From: Ruminococcus flavefaciens
GTDB taxonomy: Bacteria; Bacillota_A; Clostridia; Oscillospirales; Ruminococcaceae
Assembly: GCA_004556875.1 (NCBI GenBank)
Contig: SFFP01000002.1
Location: 1 to 30,024 of the forward strand
Direction of reading: 5' to 3'
DNA length: 30,024 bases
Below the pieces are notes generated by a model. The model was given only the letters and a program-made list of their open reading frames with translations. It was not told where the DNA came from and made no database searches. The position numbers and the translations under genes are program-made. Positions 1-6,498 of the stretch are shown piece after piece (within the stretch, counting starts at the first letter, position 1; every line of letters begins with the position of its first letter).

Positions 1-1392
1 CTTTATACAGCAGTTATGGGGCTCAAAGTCTATGCCGAGAGCTTCCTTGATATCGTCATCGCTCATATCCTTCATATCCTTGATGTAATCGTAGGTATGG
101 TCTACCTGCGGAGCTTCTTCCGCGCCCTCAGGTATCTCCACCTCATGGAAGATGCTTGCTTTGTTCTTCCAGTCGCCCAGGAATACAAAGGACTGTCCCT
201 TATCTGAGACTGTAACGTAATCCGAGGTATCGTAATCAATAGTCTGACCCTCAACAGGAGCGCCCTTAGTGTATGTGATTATCACAGCATAGTCGTTTAC
301 GCTGAGGATAGTGTTAAGGTCAACAGTCTGATAGCCGTGATAGCTGAGAGTAGCGTCCTGAGTATAGAGCAGTGTCTTGAAGCCTGCATCATAGATATCT
401 ATCTTGATATCCTGTGCGTCGAAATCGTTGTAAGTACCGATAGCAGCCAGCTTTCCTGCCTTATGGAAAACGTTTGCAACAGTAGTTGCATCGCCTCTTG
501 TGATGTATTTATCCTGTTCGTTTCCTGCGTCATAGCTGAGAACTTCGGAAAATTTATCCGCAGCAGTAAAGCTTACCACATCTTTTAGAGGTGTATCATA
601 GGAAATATAGTAATATGAACCCATGATACCTGCGGCACTGTTATAGGCTATCCATGCACCGTTCTGAGAAGCTTTCTCGCTGAAGTAGTTTTTAGGGAAG
701 CTGTCGTCCCAGCCGATAATAGTAACTGCATGGTCGACATTTTCGTTTTTCGGGTCGTTCATGGTGTAATACTCGCCGAACCAGTCTATTTTCTCTTCGT
801 CATCGGGAACTGAAACCACTATGCCGCCCCTTGTCTGGACAGCTTCTTTTATAGCATCTTTGCCTGTATCCGTGAGTATCTTTGCACTGTCAAGGGTAAT
901 TCCGTCCATTTTGTTTGAAAGGGTCTGAGTTACCATCCACTGCCAGCCGCCCATATCAGCGTTGGCAGTATCCACCTTTTTGATAAAGCCTTCTGACTTA
1001 TTCTGATTCCATACGGTATCAATGATACGCATAGGGTCTATTTCGATATTTTTGCCGTTTTTGAGGAAATAGCTGGTCTCCATAGAAGCGGCTGCGGCAT
1101 AAGCCCAGCAAGAGCCGCCGCTCTGAGCTTTTTTTCTGAATACGGGCATATCATTCAAAAGATTGAAATAGCCTTCATCTCCGTGGACATAGTTATAGGT
1201 AAATATCCTTGAGCTGTTATAGCTGCTTGCGGTAGTTGTAGTGGCAGCAGCTTCGGAAGTATCTTCAGAAGATGTTGTGGTTGTGGAAGTGGTAGCTGTG
1301 GAAGAGTTTGAATTGCTTGATGAAGTATTGCCACATCCGCATAATGATAAGATACCTGAGATCATTATTGACGTAATAAGTAATTTTTTCAT
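1..1392 (-). CDS. Papain-like (C1A) cysteine protease lipoprotein, C-terminus beyond the window
   Basis: The frame is open from the ATG at 1392 to the left edge (464 codons, no stop), so the C-terminus is missing. AAAGGAGG sits 6 bases before the ATG. The N-terminus is a lipoprotein signal ending in LCGC (Cys20 the likely lipidated residue), followed by a Ser/Thr-rich linker to about residue 60. A papain-type domain follows: SGGSCWAYAAA holds the nucleophile Cys95, VDHAVTIIGWDD holds His221, and GAWIAYNSAAG holds the expected Asn251. After about residue 268 a beta-rich region resembles the lectin-like domain that often follows C1 domains in Firmicutes surface proteases. By inference it is a surface-anchored peptidase. 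The usual Asn-Ser-Trp-Gly is Asn-Ser-Ala-Ala-Gly here, so the tryptophan that normally shields the Asn-His pair is missing. Confidence 0.85.
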   Translation of the reverse strand, partial: MKKLLITSIMISGILSLCGCGNTSSSNSNSSTATTSTTTTSSEDTSEAAATTTTASSYNSSRIFTYNYVHGDEGYFNLLNDMPVFRKKAQSGGSCWAYAAAASMETSYFLKNGKNIEIDPMRIIDTVWNQNKSEGFIKKVDTANADMGGWQWMVTQTLSNKMDGITLDSAKILTDTGKDAIKEAVQTRGGIVVSVPDDEEKIDWFGEYYTMNDPKNENVDHAVTIIGWDDSFPKNYFSEKASQNGAWIAYNSAAGIMGSYYYISYDTPLKDVVSFTAADKFSEVLSYDAGNEQDKYITRGDATTVANVFHKAGKLAAIGTYNDFDAQDIKIDIYDAGFKTLLYTQDATLSYHGYQTVDLNTILSVNDYAVIITYTKGAPVEGQTIDYDTSDYVTVSDKGQSFVFLGDWKNKASIFHEVEIPEGAEEAPQVDHTYDYIKDMKDMSDDDIKEALGIDFEPHNCCIK

Positions 1393-1484
1393 GGTGGCCT
1401 CCTTTTAAAAACAGAATAGTTTACGTGTTTTTTCAGATAATATTACTGTCCGCAGAGCGGATAATAAAATTCGGAGATTATGAA

Positions 1485-1658
1485 ATGAACATTATGTCAC
1501 TTGCAAAGGGTGCAGCTGCCGGAGCAGCGGTGGGTATAGCCTGCTATGCGATCTCAAGCGCGCGTCCTGTAAAAAAGCTGAATATCAAGCGTGACGCAGG
1601 CAAGACACTGAAAGCCGCAGGTCATCTTCTTGATGATATCAAGTCGGTAATTATGTAG
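1485..1658 (+). CDS. Small membrane-associated protein, 57 aa, function unknown
   Basis: The start was set at the ATG at 1485, 8 bases after CGGAG; the frame stays open upstream to 1425, but no ribosome binding site supports that. Residues about 5-25 are a Gly/Ala-rich hydrophobic helix (AKGAAAGAAVGIACYAISSA), followed by a basic stretch and an amphipathic C-terminus. The layout resembles small YtxH-like or glycine-zipper proteins, but there is no motif that fixes a function. It is divergent from the protease gene and convergent with ruvX; the two stop codons overlap by 8 bases, so the 3' ends of the two transcripts would be complementary. Confidence 0.6.
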   Translation: MNIMSLAKGAAAGAAVGIACYAISSARPVKKLNIKRDAGKTLKAAGHLLDDIKSVIM

Positions 1659-2079
1659 CTTCGCCGGAATTGCGTCTGAAACCGAGGTAGCTTTCGAGAA
1701 TGAGCACAGCAGCTACAGCGTCAACAACAGCCTTGCGTTTTTTTCCGCGTGTGTTGGTGACATTGAGGGCATTGTGAGCCGAAACAGTAGTACAGCGCTC
1801 GTCCCAGAGCTTAACGGGGCAGTTAGTGAGCTTTTCCAGCTCTTCGGCAAAGAGTCTGCATTTCTCGGCTCTTTCGCCGACTGTTCCGTTCATATTCATG
1901 GGATAGCCCACAACTATCTGTTCTGCGCGCTGTTCCTTAGCCAGAGCAGCGGTTTTTTCTATACATTTATTAAAGTCTTTTTCGGCTATAACGGTAACAG
2001 GAGAAGCTATCATTTCGCTTTTTCCGCATACAGCGATACCTGTACGTGCGTCACCGAAGTCAACTGACATTATTATCAT
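1651..2079 (-). CDS. ruvX: RuvX/YqgF family: pre-16S rRNA nuclease / putative Holliday junction resolvase
   Basis: The 142-residue length is normal for the YqgF family, an RNase H-fold protein that processes the 5' end of pre-16S rRNA and is also annotated as a Holliday junction resolvase. Visible motifs are the first acidic strand SVDFGDARTG (Asp7), the central VVGYPMNMNG, LWDERCTT (Glu94) and the terminal VVDAVAAVLILE (Asp120), the acidic set expected for metal binding. AAGGTG lies 7 bases before the ATG at 2079. The strong leftward promoter at 2116-2144 drives it with a leader of about 30 bases. The gene appears monocistronic. Confidence 0.93.
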   Translation of the reverse strand: MIIMSVDFGDARTGIAVCGKSEMIASPVTVIAEKDFNKCIEKTAALAKEQRAEQIVVGYPMNMNGTVGERAEKCRLFAEELEKLTNCPVKLWDERCTTVSAHNALNVTNTRGKKRKAVVDAVAAVLILESYLGFRRNSGEAT

Positions 2080-2115
2080 ATAACATCACCTTTACATATT
2101 ACAGTCGTTTTATAT

Positions 2116-2144
2116 ATTATAACATAAAAGCTTCGGAATAGCAA
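2116..2144 (-). promoter_or_regulatory. Sigma-A promoter of ruvX
   Basis: Read on the minus strand: -35 TTGCTA (2144-2139), 17-base spacer, -10 TATAAT (2121-2116). The expected transcript start is about 30 bases before the ruvX ATG. The same hexamers and spacing recur at 6401-6429. Confidence 0.8.
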
Positions 2145-2187
2145 GATGCGCGGAATAAAAGTTAATATTTGTAAGAATTTCGCCGCG

Positions 2188-2211
2188 AAAAAGGGTGCGC
2201 AGGCTCTGCGC
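2188..2211 (-). terminator. Orphan terminator-like hairpin
   Basis: On the minus strand GCGCAG, loop AGC, CTGCGC, followed by ACCC and five T. No minus-strand gene ends before it, so it may be a relic or may block leftward antisense transcription toward ruvX. Confidence 0.5.
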
Positions 2212-2491
2212 TTATAACATATAATTATGAAAATATCAACAGACGCGGAAAAGTTTAACGTTTCCTTCATTAATAACATTTTAGTAGTGGCGGATACTAT
2301 CTGCCCATGAATTGAGAATTGTTGTGCACGCTTGCGCGGACGGATACTTATTATATATGCTGCAATGTATGGAACGCAGTCTTTACAATAACTTACTGTG
2401 AAAAAACGTGAAAATAATTGAAAAACGATGAAATACAATGATAAATTCAAAAAAACACCAGAAAACGCCTCGAAACGTCTTTAGATAACGT

Positions 2492-2520
2492 TTGCGGTTC
2501 ATATGAACTTATGATATAAT
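2492..2520 (+). promoter_or_regulatory. Promoter of the DUF1836 operon with a palindromic operator
   Basis: -35-like TTGCGG (2492-2497), 17-base spacer, -10 TATAAT (2515-2520). The perfect palindrome GTTCATATGAAC (2497-2508) lies in the spacer, where a bound dimer would block polymerase. Autoregulation by the HTH protein encoded next is an inference. Confidence 0.65.
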
Positions 2521-2550
2521 CATATCATCGTCAGAGAGGAGATGAAGACT

Positions 2551-3117
2551 ATGAACAGACTTATTCCGGGCACTACAATGAAGTTTTCAGAGCAGGCGCG
2601 TGACGCTGCTTTTACAATGATATCGCCTGTTCTTGAAGCTACAGGCGGTCTTACACTTTCACAGCTTTCAAAGCTCACAGGTCTTGAAGGCACTACTATC
2701 CAGAACTGGATAAAGCGAGGTTGGGTATCCGCCACAAAGGGTAAAAAGTATTCGGAAAAGCAGATACTAAGGATACTTCTTATCAATATGCTCCGCAAGG
2801 CTATGAAGCTTGAGGACATTGCAAATCTTATGCGCTATATCAACGGCGACGTGGAAGATACTTCAGATGATATCATAGAGGACATTCTCCTTTATAATAT
2901 CCTTTGCAGGATAATCTTTACCGCGGAGGACGAGGGGGCGTTTGATACCGAGTCTATAAAAACTCTGGTATCCCGTGAGTTAGCGGATTATACCAAAGAG
3001 ATAACCGATGCAGACAAGCTTAAAAAGGCTATGTATGTAATGGTAATGGGGTACAGAAGCGGTTGTCTCAGGACGGAAATGGAAAAGGGACTTGAGGTCA
3101 TTCTTGAAGAAATGTAA
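2551..3117 (+). CDS. DUF1836 family DNA-binding regulator (YkrK-like)
   Basis: The start at 2551 was chosen over the ATG at 2542 because AGAGGAG touches the earlier ATG but is 9 bases from this one; this gives 188 residues. Residues about 34-80 form a MerR-like winged helix (LTLSQLSKLTGLEGTTIQNWIKRG, then a lysine-rich wing), followed by a helical C-terminal domain typical of DUF1836. From family knowledge, Bacillus subtilis YkrK of this family represses the membrane protease gene htpX. Here the gene heads a rightward run that includes an SPFH membrane protein, so a role in membrane stress control is plausible but inferred. Confidence 0.8.
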   Translation: MNRLIPGTTMKFSEQARDAAFTMISPVLEATGGLTLSQLSKLTGLEGTTIQNWIKRGWVSATKGKKYSEKQILRILLINMLRKAMKLEDIANLMRYINGDVEDTSDDIIEDILLYNILCRIIFTAEDEGAFDTESIKTLVSRELADYTKEITDADKLKKAMYVMVMGYRSGCLRTEMEKGLEVILEEM

Positions 3118-3172
3118 TTACGGTTCGTGAAGAGCATTAAATGATATAGATTATAATGGGAGATTATGAAAA

Positions 3173-3370
3173 ATGAAAGTTGTAACAGCATTACTTATGA
3201 GCAAAAAGAGAATTATCAAGCTTTTTGAAGCATCAAAGGCTTTTTCGGAAGAAACTGCAAAGACATTTGATGAGCTGGGCATATATGACCCAAGCGCCAC
3301 ATTTGAATTGTTGTATGACAATGTTATATCAGCTACGGGCAACGGAAAATACTATCTTAACAAAGCATAA
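3173..3370 (+). CDS. Small protein of unknown function, 65 aa
   Basis: Starts at 3173, 10 bases after GGGAG; an overlapping ATG at 3166 opens a frame of only about 20 codons. The sequence begins MKVVTALLMSKKRIIKLF, is mainly helical, and ends in GNGKYYLNKA, a beta-turn-beta pattern like the wing of a small winged-helix domain. I do not recognise the family. It sits 55 bases after the DUF1836 gene and 54 bases before the SPFH gene on the same strand, with no terminator between, so it is probably co-transcribed. Confidence 0.6.
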   Translation: MKVVTALLMSKKRIIKLFEASKAFSEETAKTFDELGIYDPSATFELLYDNVISATGNGKYYLNKA

Positions 3371-3424
3371 TTCACAAACCGACGAAACAACAGATAAACT
3401 AAAGCGTATAAAGGAGAAATTATC

Positions 3425-4327
3425 ATGGCTATCAATGTAAGGGAGATAAACAACGCTCCAAAAAAACCAAGCACAAAGGGTATTAAGTGGATAATCGCAG
3501 GAATTGCAGCTATTTTTGTTGCAGCTAATTCTTTTACAATAGTTCCTGCAGGTAATACAGGCGTAGTCCTCACACTTGGTGAGGTAGCGGCAACACCTTT
3601 TTCAGAGGGATTTCACTTAAAAGCACCTTTTATCCAGACAGTTGAGCATATGTCAAACAAGATACAGGTCTATGAGACACCTGCTTCCGCAGTATCAAAG
3701 GACCTCCAGACTGTAAGCAGCAAGGTTGCTGTAAACTACAGGCTCTTATCCGACAAGTCTCCTGATATGTACAAGAATGTAGGTGTTGACTATCAGACCA
3801 TACTCATCACACCTGTTGTTCAGGAGTGTATGAAGTCTGCAACAGCTAAGTACAACGCAGAACAGCTCATCACAGAGCGTGCGGCTGTAAGCGATGAAGT
3901 AAAGTCGGCTCTTGACAGCAAGCTCAATACCTATGGTATCTACATTGAGAAATTCAACATAGTTAACTTCGATTTCTCCAGTGAATTCAACGCAGCTATC
4001 GAAGCAAAACAGGTTGCTGAGCAGAACCTTATCAAGACAAAGACAGAACAGGAGCAGGCAAAGGTCGTTGCAAAGACTGAGGCTGAAAAGAAGGTAATTG
4101 CTGCAAATGCTGAGGCAGAGGCAATACTTGCACAGGCACAGGCACAGGCTGACGCAAACAAGCTCCTTGAAGAGTCGCTTTCAAGCAAGGTAATTGCTTA
4201 TGAGCAGATACAGAAGTGGGACGGCATCATGCCTAAGGTTACAGGCAAGGACGGCGGCTTGCTCATAGATGTAAATATAGACGATAGTTCGTCATCAAAT
4301 AATGCTGCACCGTCAGCACAGAACTGA
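3425..4327 (+). CDS. SPFH / band 7 (prohibitin-like) membrane protein
   Basis: AAGGAG lies 8 bases before the ATG; 300 residues. A short cytoplasmic N-terminus is followed by one membrane helix (about 20-36) and then the SPFH domain starting at TIVPAGNTGVVLTLGEV, with the prohibitin-type stretch GFHLKAPFIQTVEHMSNKIQVYE. From about 190 to 255 there is a long Ala/Glu/Lys/Gln coiled coil (AKVVAKTEAEKKVIAANAEAEAI), as in prohibitins and HflK/HflC. The tail is Ser/Asn-rich. Proteins of this group form ring or cage oligomers that organise membranes and restrain membrane proteases such as FtsH. No NfeD or protease gene is adjacent; the upstream neighbours are a DUF1836 regulator and a small protein. 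Confidence 0.88.
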   Translation: MAINVREINNAPKKPSTKGIKWIIAGIAAIFVAANSFTIVPAGNTGVVLTLGEVAATPFSEGFHLKAPFIQTVEHMSNKIQVYETPASAVSKDLQTVSSKVAVNYRLLSDKSPDMYKNVGVDYQTILITPVVQECMKSATAKYNAEQLITERAAVSDEVKSALDSKLNTYGIYIEKFNIVNFDFSSEFNAAIEAKQVAEQNLIKTKTEQEQAKVVAKTEAEKKVIAANAEAEAILAQAQAQADANKLLEESLSSKVIAYEQIQKWDGIMPKVTGKDGGLLIDVNIDDSSSSNNAAPSAQN

Positions 4328-4475
4328 AATGAATAATTAGTCTTTCGGGGGGAACAAAGCTGCTCTCGGAGCGGCAATAGGGTCTCTGTCCTCCGCAAGG
4401 GGACGGGGGAAGAGATCTCTCATCTACTATGATAGGGATAGAAGCTCGGTTTTTACAGAGAGCTTCACAGTACAT

Positions 4476-4511
4476 AAAAAAATGCGGCAGGTCTTTGGGG
4501 AGACCACCGCA
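4476..4511 (-). terminator. Rho-independent terminator of the amidohydrolase operon
   Basis: On the minus strand: TGCGGT, GGTCT, loop CCCCAA, AGACC, TGCCGCA, then seven T. The paired arms are interrupted by a small internal loop. It lies about 260 bases beyond the amidohydrolase stop codon. Confidence 0.6.
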
Positions 4512-4588
4512 GTTGGGGTAAACATTATTTCGTTTATAGTTGAATAGTAACTAAAGCTTATGTAGGGGTACATAGGCTTTTCTTTTTG

Positions 4589-4757
4589 GCAGCGTGACGC
4601 TGCACCCATGCTCCGCGTGTGGATTAATTCGTGCGGATAATTCTTTCCGCGAGGGATAGTGAACTGCGCCATACTCTCAACGCGTGACGGCGTGACGCTG
4701 TACCCTACACACTCTACTCTCTATTTACTACTTACTATCGGGCGGATGATATCCGCC
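4589..4757 (+). repeat. Dispersed intergenic repeat, copy 1
   Basis: Order: hairpin GCAGCGTGACGCTGC (4589-4603), CACCC, a core of about 80 bases with CTCCGCGTG and a 22-base block (positions 4646-4667, beginning TCCGCGAGGG) identical to copy 2, then CATACTCTCA and CGCG, and finally the hairpin GGGCGGAT/ATCCGCCC (4740-4757). Copy 2 lies inverted at 7440-7562. This copy has about 50 extra bases before the last hairpin. Confidence 0.75.
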
Positions 4758-4770
4758 CCTACACTACTCA

Positions 4771-5568
4771 CTACGTCAGAAGCAGGCGCTCGGCATTGCG
4801 GTAGAAGATAAGCTCTTTTTCCTCCTCCGTAAGGGGCAGGCGGTTTATCATGGCTATCTCGTTGGCAGGGTCGTCCCATGGGCAGTCGCTGCCGAAAAGG
4901 ACTTTGTCCGCGCCCTGCATACGGATTATGCGCAGGAGCTGTTCGTCCTCGATATATCGGGCGATAACTCCCACATCGAACCACAGATTATCGAACTTTC
5001 CTGCGGTGTATTTCTCGATGTCGTCCCAGAGCTTCATACCGCCGAGATGTGCGGCAACAATGGTAAGCTTGGGAAAAGTACCTGCCACAGCCGCAAAGCT
5101 CTGCGGAGTAGCACGTATAATATCTTCCGAATAGGGGTCCCAGCCGCCGTGAAAGACCGCTATCAGTCCAAGCTCGGCGCTTTTCTCGTATATGGGGAAC
5201 ATTCTCTCCTCGTGGGGACAGAATTTCTGGTATTCCGAGTGGAATTTGACTCCGTAAAGTCCAAGTGACTTAATGCGCTCAACCTCGGCAACAGCGTCCT
5301 CAGCGTCGGGGTGAACAGTTCCGCAGCAGTAAAGACCGTCGCCCATGACCTCAGCCGCCCAGTTATTGATAGTGGTCTGCTGAGAGGGTTTAGTGGCAAC
5401 AGGCAGGAGAAGTGCCCTGTCTATGCCGTTTTCGGCAAGCTTTTTGCGGAGACCTTTTATAGTTCCGTCAGTTGCAGGGGTAATGCCGCTTGTATCGGAA
5501 AGTCCCGAAACAGCGCGTTCTGCAAGGGTATCGGTGAATGCGTGGGTATGGAAATCGAAGTATCTCAT
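4771..5568 (-). CDS. Amidohydrolase 2 family metal-dependent hydrolase
   Basis: 265 residues, normal for PF04909 TIM-barrel hydrolases and decarboxylases. Metal and active-site motifs are in order: DFHTHAF (His7, His9), GVKFH (Lys108, His110), VFHGG (His140), AAHLGG (His174) and FGSDCPW (Asp228). The substrate cannot be told from sequence. The start is supported by GGAG 10 bases upstream; that GGAG overlaps the end of the ArsR gene, whose stop codon is 7 bases before this ATG, so the two are translationally close. It is the last gene of a leftward operon with a membrane protein and the ArsR regulator. Confidence 0.87.
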   Translation of the reverse strand: MRYFDFHTHAFTDTLAERAVSGLSDTSGITPATDGTIKGLRKKLAENGIDRALLLPVATKPSQQTTINNWAAEVMGDGLYCCGTVHPDAEDAVAEVERIKSLGLYGVKFHSEYQKFCPHEERMFPIYEKSAELGLIAVFHGGWDPYSEDIIRATPQSFAAVAGTFPKLTIVAAHLGGMKLWDDIEKYTAGKFDNLWFDVGVIARYIEDEQLLRIIRMQGADKVLFGSDCPWDDPANEIAMINRLPLTEEEKELIFYRNAERLLLT

Positions 5569-5575
5569 GTGCGGC

Positions 5576-5926
5576 TCACTCCATAACGTGTTCCATAGCG
5601 TGATAGAAAATGGTCTTTACGTGGTCGTCGCAGAGGGAATAGAAAATGGTCTTGCCGTCGCGGCGTGAGCTTACAAGGCGAGCCTGCTTGAGGACTCTCA
5701 GCTGATGTGATATAGCCGACTGAGTCATATCGAGAAGCCTTGCGATATCGCAGACGCACATCTCGCTCTGGCAGAGCACGAAGATTATCCTTATCCTTGT
5801 TGAGTCGCCGAATACCTTCAGCAGCTCCGCAGCCTCATAAAGTACAGCTTCATCGGGCATGACCTTTGAGACCTTGTCCACTATGTCTTTATGCACTCCG
5901 TGAGTGCCGCAGATATGTTCTTCCAT
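5576..5926 (-). CDS. ArsR/SmtB-family metal-responsive repressor
   Basis: 116 residues, a winged-helix dimer. The recognition region is LLDMTQSAISHQLRVLKQARLV with a wing at SSRRDGKTIFYSL. Two metal sites can be read. The alpha-3N site is EMCVCD (Cys57, Cys59), with an N-terminal HICGTHGVH (Cys6, His9, His12) that could complete it, as in CadC. The alpha-5 site is Asp100, His102, His113 and Glu116, with the same spacing as the zinc site of SmtB. A zinc or heavy-metal sensor that releases DNA on metal binding is the likely role. AAGGAGG overlaps the stop codon of the preceding membrane-protein gene. No metal transporter is adjacent, which is unusual for this class. Confidence 0.9.
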   Translation of the reverse strand: MEEHICGTHGVHKDIVDKVSKVMPDEAVLYEAAELLKVFGDSTRIRIIFVLCQSEMCVCDIARLLDMTQSAISHQLRVLKQARLVSSRRDGKTIFYSLCDDHVKTIFYHAMEHVME

Positions 5927-5936
5927 TATTTCCTCC

Positions 5937-6377
5937 TTAGAACTGTTGATAGATGAGAAAGCCTGCGATGACAGAGACTATGCTCAGCAGAAAGCCGATA
6001 GTGCAGGTAGTGCAGGCGAATTTATCGTAAACGTATTTTTTGTTTCGTGTCAGGAACACAGTGCAGCTCTTGTCGCTTCGGTAGAGCTTACTGCGGAAAA
6101 AGCCTTCCTCGGGGAAGATACAGGGGTATTCAGTGCCGTCGATGATGTAATAAGCCACCTTGAAGCTGCTTCGCGGACTCTTGTCTATGCGCGAGAAAGA
6201 AGCTCCCTTGTGCCTTTTGGCAAAGAGCAGGCGAATGAAGAAAACGGTCAGCAGTATCATGGAAGCCGCGAATAAAAATGCGATTATCGCCGCAGCTCCG
6301 AAAAGAAGCCATATGAGCTTTACTCCCAGTATGACAGCAAGAACCGATACTATTATAATCACAAGTATGAACTCCAT
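5937..6377 (-). CDS. Membrane protein of unknown function, 146 aa
   Basis: Two strongly hydrophobic N-terminal helices (about 2-25 and 29-53), a soluble beta-rich middle (about 55-118) with YYIIDGTEYPCIFPEEG, and a third helix near 122-142. Cysteines at the base of the last helix (FACTTCTIGF) could bind metal or be acylated. I do not recognise a family; the layout resembles DUF3592-type proteins only loosely. It is the first gene behind the promoter at 6401-6429. It is followed after 10 bases by the SmtB-like regulator, so its expression is probably under that regulator. Confidence 0.7.
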   Translation of the reverse strand: MEFILVIIIVSVLAVILGVKLIWLLFGAAAIIAFLFAASMILLTVFFIRLLFAKRHKGASFSRIDKSPRSSFKVAYYIIDGTEYPCIFPEEGFFRSKLYRSDKSCTVFLTRNKKYVYDKFACTTCTIGFLLSIVSVIAGFLIYQQF

Positions 6378-6400
6378 GACTGCCCCCCTTTTTTATATTT

Positions 6401-6429
6401 ATTATAACATAAATGCTCTAAAATAGCAA
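6401..6429 (-). promoter_or_regulatory. Sigma-A promoter of the membrane protein-ArsR-amidohydrolase operon
   Basis: Minus strand: -35 TTGCTA (6429-6424), 17-base spacer, -10 TATAAT (6406-6401). Both hexamers and the spacing are the same as the ruvX promoter; the two lie in homologous repeats. Confidence 0.8.
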
Positions 6430-6472
6430 GAAGCGCGGCAAAATATGGGGCGTTATTATTATCTTCAGCGCG

Positions 6473-6496
6473 AAAAAGGGGGCGGCGGCTCGCCGC
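6473..6496 (-). terminator. Rho-independent terminator of the NahK-like gene
   Basis: Minus strand: GCGGCG, loop AGC, CGCCGC, then CCCC and five T. The hairpin starts 3 bases after the TAA stop codon (6501-6499). Confidence 0.7.
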
Positions 6497-6498
6497 TC

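Larger units (their letters stand above)
2116..2217 (-). repeat. Dispersed terminator-promoter cassette, copy A
   Basis: Aligns without gaps to 6401-6502. Shared blocks are ATTATAACATAAA, AATAGCAAGA, GCGCGG and CGCGAAAAAGGG, at identical mutual distances (32 and 36 bases). On the minus strand it reads as a hairpin with a T run, then a promoter. There is no minus-strand gene before the hairpin of this copy. Confidence 0.65.
2080..2550. other. Intergenic region between ruvX and the DUF1836 gene
   Basis: About 470 bases with no credible gene. It holds the ruvX promoter (2116-2144), an orphan terminator-like hairpin on the minus strand (2188-2211) that is part of a repeat shared with 6401-6502, a run of five TGAaaa units at exact 10-base spacing (2399-2448), and the DUF1836 promoter with a 12-base palindrome (2492-2520). 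The 124-codon open frame on the minus strand across this region has no ribosome binding site and spans these signals. Confidence 0.7.
4328..4770. other. Intergenic region with terminator and dispersed repeat
   Basis: About 440 bases without a supportable gene, between the convergent SPFH and amidohydrolase genes. It contains a minus-strand terminator (4476-4511), copy 1 of a dispersed repeat (4589-4757) and several G/C-rich inverted repeats. No clean plus-strand terminator for the SPFH gene was seen. Confidence 0.7.

Noticed and set aside
2076..2450. 124-codon minus-strand frame before ruvX
   Set aside because: No ribosome binding site, no recognisable protein, and it spans the ruvX promoter and other regulatory signals.
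3121..3172. A separate promoter before the 65-residue protein (TATAAT at 3152)
   Set aside because: No acceptable -35 at 15-19 bases upstream.
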